In this document: in pieces, positions 43,588-51,870 of the stretch | Position numbering within the stretch: the stretch's first letter is position 1 | Layout: each line of letters starts with the position of its first letter | Assembly (NCBI GenBank): GCA_018524345.1 | Contig: JADQAZ010000001.1 | Coordinates: 992,001 to 1,056,000 of the forward strand | DNA: 64,000 nucleotides | Direction: 5' to 3' | Source: Harenicola maris | Lineage (GTDB): Bacteria > Pseudomonadota > Alphaproteobacteria > Rhodobacterales > Rhodobacteraceae | Position numbers and translations under genes: made by a program | The notes under the pieces: model-generated | What the model was told of the DNA's origin: nothing | The model's input: the letters and a program-made list of their open reading frames with translations, nothing else | Databases searched by the model: none

Positions 43588-44805
43588 ATGGCGCCGCGCC
43601 GCGTGGTTATCACAGGGCAGGGGTCGATCAACGCGCTTGGTCACACTGCCACCGAAACCTGCCATGCCATGGCCGAGGGGCGCTGTGGCATTGGCCCGAT
43701 CAATGTGCGCGATGTAGAGCGCCTGTCGATCCAGATCGGCGGGCAGGTGCAGGATTATCTGGCCGAAGACCACTACAATCGCCAGCAGATCGCCCTTTAT
43801 GACCGTTTCACCCAGTTCACCCTGCTGGCCGCGAAAGAGGCGCTCGCCCAATCCGGCCTTGTCTTTGAGGGGGCCTTGGCCGCCGAGGCGGGCGTGGTTC
43901 TGGGCACCGCTGCGGGCGGTGTGAACACCTGGGATGAAAACTACCGCTCGGTGTACGAGGAGGGCAAAAACCGCGTCCACCCCTTTGTCATCCCCAAGCT
44001 GATGAACAACGCAGCCGCCAGCCATATTTCTATGGTCTATAACCTCAAGGGGCCGAGCTTTACCGTGGCCACGGCCTGCGCCTCGTCGAACCACGCCATG
44101 GGGCAGGCGTTCCAGCTAGTCCGCTCCGGCATCAGCCGCGCGATGGTGACGGGCGGGTCAGAGGCGATGCTCTCCTTTGGCGGCATCAAGGCTTGGGAAG
44201 GGCTGCGTGTGCTGTCCCGCGATGCCTGCCGCCCCTTCAGCGCCAATCGCAACGGCATGGTGCAGGGCGAGGGCGCGGCTGTCTTTGTCTTCGAGGAATA
44301 CGAACACGCCCGCGCCCGCGGCGCGGATATTCTGGCCGAGGTCGTCGGCTTTGCCATGACCTCCGATGCCGCCGATATCGTTATGCCCTCGAAACAGGGG
44401 GCAGCGCGGGCCATCGCAGGGGCGATGAAGGATGCGCAGCTGAACCCAGAGGACGTGGGCTATATCAACGCCCATGGCACCGGCACCGCCGCCAATGACA
44501 AAACCGAATGCGCCGCCGTGGCCGATGTTTTCGGCAGCCATGCGGACAAGCTGATGATCTCCTCCACCAAGTCTATGCACGGCCACCTGATCGGCGGCAC
44601 GGGCGCGGTGGAGCTTCTGGCCTGCGTTATGGCCCTGCGCGAGGGGATCATCGCGCCGACGATCGGCTATGAGGAGCCGGACCCGGAATGCGCCCTTGAT
44701 GTGGTCCCGAATGAGGCGCGCGAGGCGCAGGTGGATGTGGTCCTGTCCAATGCCTTTGCCTTTGGCGGGCTGAACGCTGTGCTGGCCCTGCGCCGCGCGC
44801 CCTAA
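43588..44805 (+). CDS. Beta-ketoacyl-ACP synthase (FabF-like)
   Basis: A 405-residue condensing enzyme with the Cys-His-His triad: Cys164 (TACASSNHAMG), His296 (NAHGTGT) and His333 (KSMHGHLIGGTGA). It elongates acyl-ACP by decarboxylative condensation with malonyl-ACP. Coupled to the specialised ACP gene (two-base gap), it probably builds a particular long or modified acyl chain rather than bulk fatty acids. The operon ends at the terminator at 44828. Confidence 0.93.
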   Translation: MAPRRVVITGQGSINALGHTATETCHAMAEGRCGIGPINVRDVERLSIQIGGQVQDYLAEDHYNRQQIALYDRFTQFTLLAAKEALAQSGLVFEGALAAEAGVVLGTAAGGVNTWDENYRSVYEEGKNRVHPFVIPKLMNNAAASHISMVYNLKGPSFTVATACASSNHAMGQAFQLVRSGISRAMVTGGSEAMLSFGGIKAWEGLRVLSRDACRPFSANRNGMVQGEGAAVFVFEEYEHARARGADILAEVVGFAMTSDAADIVMPSKQGAARAIAGAMKDAQLNPEDVGYINAHGTGTAANDKTECAAVADVFGSHADKLMISSTKSMHGHLIGGTGAVELLACVMALREGIIAPTIGYEEPDPECALDVVPNEAREAQVDVVLSNAFAFGGLNAVLALRRAP

Positions 44806-44827
44806 CCCCCGGCTATCGCCAGACATG

Positions 44828-44864
44828 AAAAAGCCGCCCGGTGCAGATGCACGGGCGGCTTTTT
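44828..44864. terminator. Bidirectional terminator between KAS and IalB genes
   Basis: AAAAAGCCGCCCG (44828-44840) pairs with CGGGCGGCTTTTT (44852-44864) around an eleven-base loop. A-run and T-run on the two sides let it serve both convergent genes. Confidence 0.9.
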
Positions 44865-44882
44865 AGTTTGATGCGGCGGCGC

Positions 44883-45575
44883 TTATTCAGCAGCGGCGGC
44901 GGCGTTGCGCTCTGTCAGGTTTGCGTAGCCTGCGGTAAAGCCCGTCAGGGAGAGCGTCAGGTCAACCTTTTGATCCGGCGCACCGGCGGGAACGATCTGC
45001 ACGGTGGCCTGGTTCCCGTTGCGGAAACCGGCAACGTCAGACTCCGCAAAACCAACGCGGGCGAAACAGCCCACAGCGGCGCAGAAGGTGAAGGGGTATT
45101 TGCGACCGGCGCCAGCATCCACCGAAAGGGTGATCTGCTGTGTCAGCAGAGTTTCCAGCGGCGTGATGATTGTCGCGCCAGCAACGGCCTGACCGCCATC
45201 GCGCAGGTTAAACAGCGAAAACTCGGCAACAGAGTTGCCATTGTCGTCAACAAGCAGCTGATAGAGCTGGCAGGGATCTTTGCCGGTCTCGGTGCGCACA
45301 CAGCGGATTTCCCAATCGCCCACTTCCTCGGCAACGTATTGCTGGCCGATCTGTGGCTGGCCGGTTTCGCTGCCATCGGCAGGGGTGCCCATGGACAGGC
45401 CCAGCTCGCCAGGCTCGTTGCCATCGGCGCTTACGGCTTCATCTGTTTGAGCTTCGCTTGCGGTGGCCTCGCCGGTTGCGGCTGGCTCTTCGGTTGCGGT
45501 GCCGGTTTCCTGCGCCAGTGCGGGGCTTGCCGCTAGCAAGAGCATCAGAGCGGTTGTTTTAACTAAAGTCTGCAT
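44883..45575 (-). CDS. Invasion-associated locus B (IalB) family protein
   Basis: A 230-residue secreted protein. The signal peptide is about residues 1-21 (ending ALAQ), followed by a low-complexity Thr/Glu/Ala linker to about residue 65. The IalB domain then has GDWEIRCV, DPCQLYQLL and FCAAVGCFARV with four conserved cysteines that probably form disulfides. The family takes its name from Bartonella but is common in free-living alphaproteobacteria, where its role is unclear. Confidence 0.9.
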   Translation of the reverse strand: MQTLVKTTALMLLLAASPALAQETGTATEEPAATGEATASEAQTDEAVSADGNEPGELGLSMGTPADGSETGQPQIGQQYVAEEVGDWEIRCVRTETGKDPCQLYQLLVDDNGNSVAEFSLFNLRDGGQAVAGATIITPLETLLTQQITLSVDAGAGRKYPFTFCAAVGCFARVGFAESDVAGFRNGNQATVQIVPAGAPDQKVDLTLSLTGFTAGYANLTERNAAAAAE

Positions 45576-45703
45576 TGGTCCTCAGAATGTTCGTTGTTCT
45601 TTGCGAGTTGCCCATATCACGGGTCTGCCCCGGTGTCAGTGGGCAAATTTTAACCCTCGGCGCTTTGCCGCCCCTTGGCCTGCACCGGCCCCATTTGGCA
45701 GGC

Positions 45704-45855
45704 AACAAAAAAGGGCCCTTAAACAAGGCCCTTTCCGCGAGATCAGGTGTTCCGATCTCTGCCCAAAGCGCGGCTTGTGCTGCGTCTTAAGGCCTATGAT
45801 CCGCCAGTTTTCTGGCAGTAATTTTAGTTCTCCCTGTCGGACGGGCCGACTTTCT
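45704..45855 (-). ncRNA. Candidate small RNA B, about 150 nt
   Basis: A promoter-like TTGACG (45885-45890 read leftward), 17-base spacer and TAGCGT (45862-45867) point to a start near 45855. The transcript would fold into GTCGG/CCGAC, a CTGCCAG/CTGGCGG helix with an AAAA loop, a perfect GAGATC/GATCTC helix, and an intrinsic terminator AAAGGGCC/GGCCCTTT followed by U residues (45704-45734). No open frame with a ribosome site fits. I do not recognise a known family. Confidence 0.5.
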
Positions 45856-45928
45856 ATGCGGACGCTAGGATACCAAAGGCAAACCGTCAACAAAGAAAAC
45901 CGATCCTGCCAAGAATTTGATCTAGCGC

Positions 45929-46010
45929 AAAAAAAAGACCGCACCCGAAGGCGCGGCCAGTCTAACAGGGAGAAGAACGCGCAAAGGCCCATCGGGCCCT
46001 GTTGCGAACG
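45929..46010 (-). ncRNA. Candidate small RNA A, 5' end uncertain
   Basis: A very strong leftward terminator lies at 45929-45958: GGCCGCGCC and GGTGCGGTC pair around a TTCG tetraloop and eight T residues follow. Upstream, AACAGGG and CCCTGTT (46003-45997 and 45970-45964) pair, enclosing GGGCC-type and TTCTTCTCC sequences. No leftward gene exists to its right, because the ATPase gene at 46080 runs the other way, so a short RNA is the best explanation. I see no clear promoter. Confidence 0.4.
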
Positions 46011-46079
46011 AGATCGACCCTAGCCCAAACAGGTTAACACTGTATGTTGATGCAGATCGGACCATAGAAAGGGGCAGGG

Positions 46080-47627
46080 ATGAGCAAGATTTTCGTTGGG
46101 GGCGCGGGCGAAGGCTATCGCACGCCAGAGGAGCTTTTGCTTGGCTACGCCAACCGGCACGGGTTGATCGCGGGGGCCACGGGCACGGGCAAAACCGTCA
46201 CTTTGCAAATTCTTGCCGAAAGCTTTTCGGCCAATGGGGTTCCGGTGATCCTGTCCGATGTGAAGGGCGATCTGAGCGGGCTTGCCGCGGCGGGCTCCGA
46301 AGGGGCTAAGCTGCATCAGGCCTTTACCCAACGGGCCGCAAAGATCGGCTTCGAGGGCTTTGCCTATGATGCCTTCCCCGTCACCTTTTGGGATATCTTC
46401 GGCAAGTCGGGGCACCCGATCCGCACGACGGTGGCCGAGATGGGGCCATTGTTGATCGCGCGCTTGCTGGAGCTGTCAGAGGCGCAGGAGGGGATTTTGA
46501 ACATCGCCTTCCGCGTGGCCGATGAGGAAACCCTGCCGCTGCTGGACCTGAAGGACCTGCAATCCCTGCTGGTCTGGGTCGGCCAGCATTCCAAGGACCT
46601 TTCCCTGCGTTACGGCAATGTCTCCACCGCCTCCATCGGGGCGATCCAGCGGCGGCTTCTTGTGCTTGAAAACCAAGGCGCGGCGCAGTTCTTTGGCGAG
46701 CCTGCGCTGGAGCTGGACGATCTGTTCCTGCGCGACGCTGAGGGACGCGGCCAGATCAATATCATCGCCGCCGACCAGTTGATGCAATCGCCGCGCCTCT
46801 ATGCGACCTTCCTGCTCTGGCTGCTGTCCGAACTGTTCGAAACCCTGCCAGAGGTGGGCGACCCGGAAAAACCCAAACTGGTGTTCTTCTTTGACGAGGC
46901 GCATCTGCTGTTTGATGACGCGCCCAAGGCTCTGGTCGACAAGGTAGAGCAGGTGGCGCGGCTGATCCGGTCCAAGGGGGTCGGGGTCTATTTCATCACC
47001 CAGAACCCCGCCGATGTGCCCGAGGATATCCTCGGCCAGCTTGGCAACCGCGTGCAGCACGCCCTGCGTGCCTTTACCGCCAAAGACCGGCGCGAGCTGC
47101 GACAGGCGGCGGAAACCTACCGCGACAATCCCGCCTTCGAGACCGAGGACGCGATCCGCGAGGTGGGTGTGGGCGAGGCCGTGACCTCCTTTTTGGTCAA
47201 AAAGGGGATGCCGGGCCTCGCGCAGCGCACCCTGATCCGCCCGCCGTCCTCGCAGCTTGGCCCCCTGAGCGCGGCGCAGCGCAGCGCCGTCATGGCGGCC
47301 TCGCCAGTAGCGGGCAAATATGACGAGACCCTCGACCGCGAAAGCGCCTTCGAGATCCTGCGCAAACGCGCCGAAAGCGCGGCGGAGGAGGCCGAGAAGG
47401 CCGAAGAGAAGGAAGAGCAAGCCGAAGCCGCCGAGCGGGAATATCGTTCCGGGCGGCGCTACTCCGGCGGTCGCGTGGCGCGCTCTACCTCCAAACCGCG
47501 CAAGAAATCCTCGCGTTCAGACAGTATCGGCACCGCTTTCGCCAAAAGCTTTGCCCGCCAGCTTGGCACAAGGTCAGGGCGCGCCGTGGTGCGCGGGGTC
47601 TTGGGCGGGCTTTTCAAGGGGCGGTAG
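46080..47627 (+). CDS. HerA-like ATPase, DUF853/YjgR family
   Basis: A 515-residue RecA-fold ATPase of the HerA/FtsK clade. Walker A is GATGTGKT (residues 32-39), Walker B is VFFFDEAHLLF, and FITQNPADVPEDIL is a conserved sensor segment. About 60 residues of charged coiled coil (ESAAEEAEKAEEKEEQAEAAE) and a Ser/Lys/Arg-rich tail follow. No NurA-like nuclease gene is adjacent, so its partner is unknown. The ATG has GGGGCAGGG upstream. Confidence 0.92.
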   Translation: MSKIFVGGAGEGYRTPEELLLGYANRHGLIAGATGTGKTVTLQILAESFSANGVPVILSDVKGDLSGLAAAGSEGAKLHQAFTQRAAKIGFEGFAYDAFPVTFWDIFGKSGHPIRTTVAEMGPLLIARLLELSEAQEGILNIAFRVADEETLPLLDLKDLQSLLVWVGQHSKDLSLRYGNVSTASIGAIQRRLLVLENQGAAQFFGEPALELDDLFLRDAEGRGQINIIAADQLMQSPRLYATFLLWLLSELFETLPEVGDPEKPKLVFFFDEAHLLFDDAPKALVDKVEQVARLIRSKGVGVYFITQNPADVPEDILGQLGNRVQHALRAFTAKDRRELRQAAETYRDNPAFETEDAIREVGVGEAVTSFLVKKGMPGLAQRTLIRPPSSQLGPLSAAQRSAVMAASPVAGKYDETLDRESAFEILRKRAESAAEEAEKAEEKEEQAEAAEREYRSGRRYSGGRVARSTSKPRKKSSRSDSIGTAFAKSFARQLGTRSGRAVVRGVLGGLFKGR

Positions 47628-47645
47628 CGCCAAAGAGATTTTATG

Positions 47646-47679
47646 CCTCCGGCGGGGATATTTACCGCCAATAAGAAAC
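47646..47679 (+). repeat. Dispersed intergenic repeat, copy 5
   Basis: CCTCCGGCGGGGATATTT at 47646 followed by ACCGCCAATAAGAAAC is nearly identical to the copy at 2541 and the inverted copy at 2703. It lies between the convergent ATPase and CNNM genes. Confidence 0.7.
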
Positions 47680-47689
47680 AGGGGCGCGG

Positions 47690-49000
47690 TTACAGCGGGC
47701 TGACTTTGAGCTGCGTCAGCCGGTTGTCGCGGCGGGTGATCACCTCGAAGCGGAACCCGTGGAAGGAGAAGACCTGCCCCTGTGTCGGGATGGTTTGTGC
47801 CTCGTGAATGACAAGGCCGGCGACGGTGTTGGCCTCGTCATCGGGCAGGGACCAGTCATTGGCGCGGTTCAGGTCGCGGATCGTCATGGCGCCATCGACC
47901 AGATAGTCGCCGGCATCGTTTTGGTGCACCTGCATGTCCTCATCCAGATCGAATTCATCGGTGATCTCGCCGACGATTTCCTCGAGAATGTCCTCAAGGG
48001 TGATGAGGCCTTGCAGGGCGCCGTATTCGTCAACCACGAGGGCGAAATGGGTTTGGGTGCGCAGGAACTGCCGCATCTGGTCATCCAGCGCTGTGGTTTC
48101 GGGGACGAAGTAGGGTTTCTTGGCGACATCGGTGATGTTGAACTGCTGCTGCGTGCCATCGGGCCCCTGCGGCATGCGGCGCAGTTTGTTCATTGCGCGC
48201 AGCAGGTCCTTGGCGTGGATCACGCCGGTGATGTTTTCCGGCTCGTCCTTGAAGACGGGCAGGCGGGTGTGGCGGCTTTCCAGCGCTTGATTGAGGATTT
48301 CCTCGGGCGTGTTGTCGGCATCGATCATCTCGATCTGCGAGCGGTGGAGCATGATTTCCTCGACCGTGCGATCGGCCAGATCAAGCGCGCCGAGCAGGCG
48401 GTCGCGGTCCTCTTTTTGCACAACGCCTTCGGAGTGGCCGAGGGCGAGAGCTCCGGCGATCTCCTCGCGGACCTGAAGGATGTTGCTGTCGGGGTCGGTT
48501 TTCACGCCGAAGAGGGCCAGCACCTGCCGCACCAAGGCGCGCACGGCCATGACGATGGGCGAGAACAGGGTGATCACCACGCGGATGATCGGCGCTGTGC
48601 GCATCGCGGCGGCCTCGGCATTGGTGATGGCGTAGGTTTTGGGCAGGACCTCGGCAAAGATCAGGACCAGCAGGGTCATGATCAGGGTCGCCAGCGCCAC
48701 GCCGCCCTCGCCGAAGGCGCGGGTGAACATGGCCGTGGCGAGGGCCGTTGCCAGAATATTCACAAGGTTATTGCCTAAAAGGACCGCGCCGATCAGGCGC
48801 TCGTTGTCCTCGGTCACGTCCAAGGCTGTCTGCGCGCCGGTGGAGCCCTTGTCCGACAGGCTGCGCAGCTTGCCGCGCGAGGCCGCCGTCAATGCGGTTT
48901 CAGATCCGGAGAAAAACGCCGACAGGACCAGAAGGCCGAGAATCGCGGCGGCGGTAAGCCAAAAGACAGTATCAAGCACGTGGTAGGGTTCCAAAACCAA
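47690..49000 (-). CDS. CNNM/CBS-domain membrane protein (CorC/HlyC family)
   Basis: A 436-residue protein with an N-terminal CNNM transmembrane domain (FFSGSETALTAASRGKLRSL near residues 29-48, several helices to about 150), two CBS domains (MLHRSQIEMIDADN... and VPETTALDDQMRQFL...) and a C-terminal CorC/HlyC domain (GDYLVDGAMTIRDLNR). Members are linked to magnesium/cobalt export or resistance. The start is uncertain: TTG at 49000 opens the frame, while GTG at 48979 has GGA upstream and also fits. It is next to xerD on the same strand. Confidence 0.92.
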   Translation of the reverse strand: MVLEPYHVLDTVFWLTAAAILGLLVLSAFFSGSETALTAASRGKLRSLSDKGSTGAQTALDVTEDNERLIGAVLLGNNLVNILATALATAMFTRAFGEGGVALATLIMTLLVLIFAEVLPKTYAITNAEAAAMRTAPIIRVVITLFSPIVMAVRALVRQVLALFGVKTDPDSNILQVREEIAGALALGHSEGVVQKEDRDRLLGALDLADRTVEEIMLHRSQIEMIDADNTPEEILNQALESRHTRLPVFKDEPENITGVIHAKDLLRAMNKLRRMPQGPDGTQQQFNITDVAKKPYFVPETTALDDQMRQFLRTQTHFALVVDEYGALQGLITLEDILEEIVGEITDEFDLDEDMQVHQNDAGDYLVDGAMTIRDLNRANDWSLPDDEANTVAGLVIHEAQTIPTQGQVFSFHGFRFEVITRRDNRLTQLKVSPL

Positions 49001-49054
49001 GGGGCAATATCAGGTAGGTTATGGGGTGTTGGCCCGTTTGCTTCAAGGGCTGTG

Positions 49055-50008
49055 CTATCCGTCCTTTGACAGGGGGTGATGTTGCAGAACCAGTTCGCGC
49101 AGGCGCTCGTCCAGAACATGGGTGTAAATCTCGGTCGTAGAGATATCCGCATGGCCCAAAAGCATCTGGATCGCGCGCAGGTCGGCCCCCCCCTGCAGCA
49201 GATGGGTGGCAAAGGCATGGCGCAGGGTATGGGGCGTGACCTTGGCCGGATCGACATTGGCTGTCAGGGCGATTTCCTTGATCAGCCCATAGAACCGGTG
49301 CCGCGTCATATGCCCGTCCTTGGAGGGGCTGGGGAAAAGCTGCCGCGAGGGCGGGATCTTGCGCTCGGCCTGTGCGGCTTCCTCGGCTTCGTCGCGGGCG
49401 GCGAGATAGGCGGCGAGGGCCTTTCGCGCGCCGCCCGAGAGAGGCACCATGCGTTCCTTGCCGCCTTTGCCCAGAACCAGCAGCATCCGCGGATCGCCGC
49501 GTGCGGCGCTGACGGGCAGGGCGACGAGCTCGCTCACCCGCATCCCCGTGGCATAGAGCAGTTCCATCAAGCAGGTGTTGCGCAGCCTCTCGAATTCACC
49601 GCGCCCGATGGTGCGGCTGGCGGCGAGGAGGGCATCGACCTCCTCCAGCGACAGTGTCTTGGGCAGAGATTTCGCCCGCCCCGGCCCCTTGATCTGCAAG
49701 GCGGGGTGATCGCTGCGCCAGCCTTCCTCGAAGGCGAAGCGATAGATCTGGCGAATGGCCGAAAGCCGCCGTGCGCGGGTGGATTGCGACAGGCCCTGCG
49801 CGTCGCAAAAGACGATATAACCCTCGACGTCCTCGCGCCCTGCGCTTTCCAGCGTTTTGCCGCGCCTCTCGATCCAGCGGGCGAAGTCCTTCAGGTCGCG
49901 GCCATAGGCCAGCAGGGTGTTGCGCGCCGCGTCCAGCTCGGCCGCCTGCGCATCCAGAAAGGTGCTGATCCAACGCTCCGCCTCGGGGCTGAGGATCGCC
50001 TCTGCCAC
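49055..50008 (-). CDS. xerD: Site-specific tyrosine recombinase XerD
   Basis: Resolves chromosome dimers at dif together with XerC and FtsK. The 317-residue protein starts with GTG. It has an N-terminal SAM-like domain and the catalytic residues Arg157 (GMRVSE), Lys184 (GKGGKER), His260 and Arg263 (HTLRHAFATHLL), His286 (LGHADIS) and the nucleophile Tyr295 (TEIYTH). Chromosomal context and the XerD-type C-terminus make an integrase unlikely. It starts three bases after the upstream hypothetical gene ends. Confidence 0.93.
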   Translation of the reverse strand: MAEAILSPEAERWISTFLDAQAAELDAARNTLLAYGRDLKDFARWIERRGKTLESAGREDVEGYIVFCDAQGLSQSTRARRLSAIRQIYRFAFEEGWRSDHPALQIKGPGRAKSLPKTLSLEEVDALLAASRTIGRGEFERLRNTCLMELLYATGMRVSELVALPVSAARGDPRMLLVLGKGGKERMVPLSGGARKALAAYLAARDEAEEAAQAERKIPPSRQLFPSPSKDGHMTRHRFYGLIKEIALTANVDPAKVTPHTLRHAFATHLLQGGADLRAIQMLLGHADISTTEIYTHVLDERLRELVLQHHPLSKDG

Positions 50009-50011
50009 GGG

Positions 50012-51619
50012 TTAGCCCGCGCTCTGCGGCAGGAGCAAAAGCTCCAGCCCGGCGCGGCGGGCGGTGTCCTCAAGGCCAAGGCGGCGCAGCAGGGCGATGG
50101 CATTGGACAGGTCCGTCATGTTGCCCTCGGCGCCGCTGTCCAGCAGGTCGAGCGCAAAGAGGATCGCGGCGCCGGTCTGCCCGCTTTCGATCAGGGCCGC
50201 GCCCTCTGGTGGCAGGTCCGTCAGGGTAAAGCCGTCACTGATCGCGCGGGCCTGTTCGTTATGCGGGGTCGCCCCCTCAAGCCGCCCGGTGGCAAGGGCC
50301 ACCTCGAAACGGCCCCGCTGGGTCGTGGGGGTGAAATCGATCGCGGCGGACTCGTAGGATTGGGTGAGCAACAGCACCTCGAAGGCGAGGGTGCCCGCCG
50401 CGCCGGTCAGCTCCACCTTGGCCAGTTGCGGGCCAAAGACCTCTGCCATCCATGGCCGCAGCCCAACAGGGCCAAGGGCGGCCCAGGCCCGCGTCAGATG
50501 CCGCGCCACCTGCGCCGCATCGCCTGCGGTCAGGGCGCGGTCCAGCCGTTGCACCGCATCGACGCGTTCCCATACCCCGCCAGAGGCGGAGGGGGTGCGC
50601 TCGGTATAAATCCCGAACAACCCATTGGCCGAAAGGGCGCCAACGCGGGCCAAACGCTCCCCCGCCGCGATCCTCTCGCGCCATGGCAGGTTGGAGCGCA
50701 GGTCCGCATGGGCAAAGGCAATCGGCAGGCCGCGGGTCTTGATCGGCTGGCCGATGGCCTCATGCATGCGGAAGGTCAGCGGGCTGACCGGATCGGGAAG
50801 GGGCAGGTCGGCCATGCCTTCGAACAATTCCGGGTCAAGGAAGCGCGCCAGAAGGGCATCCTCCGCCTCGCTCAATTGGCCCAGAGCCTTGCCTGTCTCA
50901 AGGGTCAGGGCAGCGGCGGGCCAATCGCCCGTGCGTGCAAGACAGAAAATCCGCAGGGGCAGGGAGGGCGAAATCCCCGGCGCATTGCGCAGGGTGTCAC
51001 AGCCCTGATCCTCCTGCCCGGTCAAAAGCGCCACATCGAAGGCGCGGCGGAACAGGGCGGGATCGGGGCGCGCGCCCTTCAGGGCACCGGCGCGGTCCAG
51101 CAGGGCGCCGGTTTCCTCCAGCAGCCCGCGCGCCAGCAGGGCATCAAGCCGCGCCGAGAACAGCGCCCCCGAAAGGTCCGCATTCTGCGGCGGCGCAACC
51201 TCTGCCAGCAGGACCATCCGCGTCAGGTTCTGCGCTGCGGGCAGCTGCTCAAGGGGCAGGGCGGCCAAGGCACGGCGCAGCTCAGTCACATCGCTGCTGC
51301 CCCAGAAATCGGCGGGAAATCCGGTGACGGAGCGCGGCAAAATCCCCACACCATCGCGCGAGGTGGCCCCGAGGGGGCGCACCGTCACGCTCTCGACCGA
51401 GGCCGAGCGTGTCACATCGGCCTCTTTGCGGGAGGGTTTGGTGGTGATCGGCGGCAGATTGGGCGCCGCCGGTGTGCTGACTGTGTTGGAAAGCCAGTTG
51501 ATGGCGGACAATGGCTCTGCCTGCTGCGCGCTCGCACCAATGGGGACAAGCCCCATAAGGGCCAGCGCCGCGCCGTAACGCAGGCTAGTTAACGTCCAAT
51601 TCCACTGGTTCGCGCACAT
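50012..51619 (-). CDS. Hypothetical secreted helical-repeat protein
   Basis: A 535-residue protein with a signal peptide (LTSLRYGAALALMGLVPIGASAQ, cleavage near residue 32). It then has a short Pro/Thr-rich linker and a long Ala/Leu-rich region of helical hairpins suggestive of a TPR-like solenoid (ALLARGLLEETGALLDRAGALKG as an example spread over two helices). I do not know the family. It is coupled to xerD downstream and overlaps the 44-residue gene upstream by 35 bases. A periplasmic scaffold role is possible but not shown. Confidence 0.72.
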   Translation of the reverse strand: MCANQWNWTLTSLRYGAALALMGLVPIGASAQQAEPLSAINWLSNTVSTPAAPNLPPITTKPSRKEADVTRSASVESVTVRPLGATSRDGVGILPRSVTGFPADFWGSSDVTELRRALAALPLEQLPAAQNLTRMVLLAEVAPPQNADLSGALFSARLDALLARGLLEETGALLDRAGALKGARPDPALFRRAFDVALLTGQEDQGCDTLRNAPGISPSLPLRIFCLARTGDWPAAALTLETGKALGQLSEAEDALLARFLDPELFEGMADLPLPDPVSPLTFRMHEAIGQPIKTRGLPIAFAHADLRSNLPWRERIAAGERLARVGALSANGLFGIYTERTPSASGGVWERVDAVQRLDRALTAGDAAQVARHLTRAWAALGPVGLRPWMAEVFGPQLAKVELTGAAGTLAFEVLLLTQSYESAAIDFTPTTQRGRFEVALATGRLEGATPHNEQARAISDGFTLTDLPPEGAALIESGQTGAAILFALDLLDSGAEGNMTDLSNAIALLRRLGLEDTARRAGLELLLLPQSAG

Positions 51620-51719
51620 TTATATATTCCGGGCTTAAATCTCCGAGGTAGGCAAAGCCTACCAGCCCAACAAAGCCAAGAACCAGTAGAATCACCAGTA
51701 ATTTGAGCATGCGGAACAT
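51585..51719 (-). CDS. Small single-span membrane protein (44 aa)
   Basis: A 44-residue frame that starts MFRMLKLLVILLVLGFVG and has one transmembrane helix (about residues 5-24) and a charged tail (LGDLSPEYINVREPVELDV). It overlaps the start of the secreted helical protein in another frame by 35 bases and is divergent from aroK. I believe similar short proteins occur at this locus in related bacteria, but I cannot verify that. A second ATG (51710) is possible. Confidence 0.55.
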   Translation of the reverse strand: MFRMLKLLVILLVLGFVGLVGFAYLGDLSPEYINVREPVELDVN

Positions 51720-51870
51720 GAGCGCCCTTTTTTCGTTGATTGTTTTGCTCTGCCTATTGCCAAATGGGTGTGGTCCATCCGACATCTTGATACGGTTATA
51801 TATGGCATTCCGCGTAAGTTCACGCCATTGAAGGATCAATATTTTCACTTCGGCGGGAAGGTGCCATTTA

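Noticed and set aside
45636-45992. 118-codon minus-strand frame in the small-RNA region
   Set aside because: It starts inside candidate RNA A, crosses its strong terminator and most of candidate RNA B, and its translation resembles no protein; structured RNAs explain the region better.
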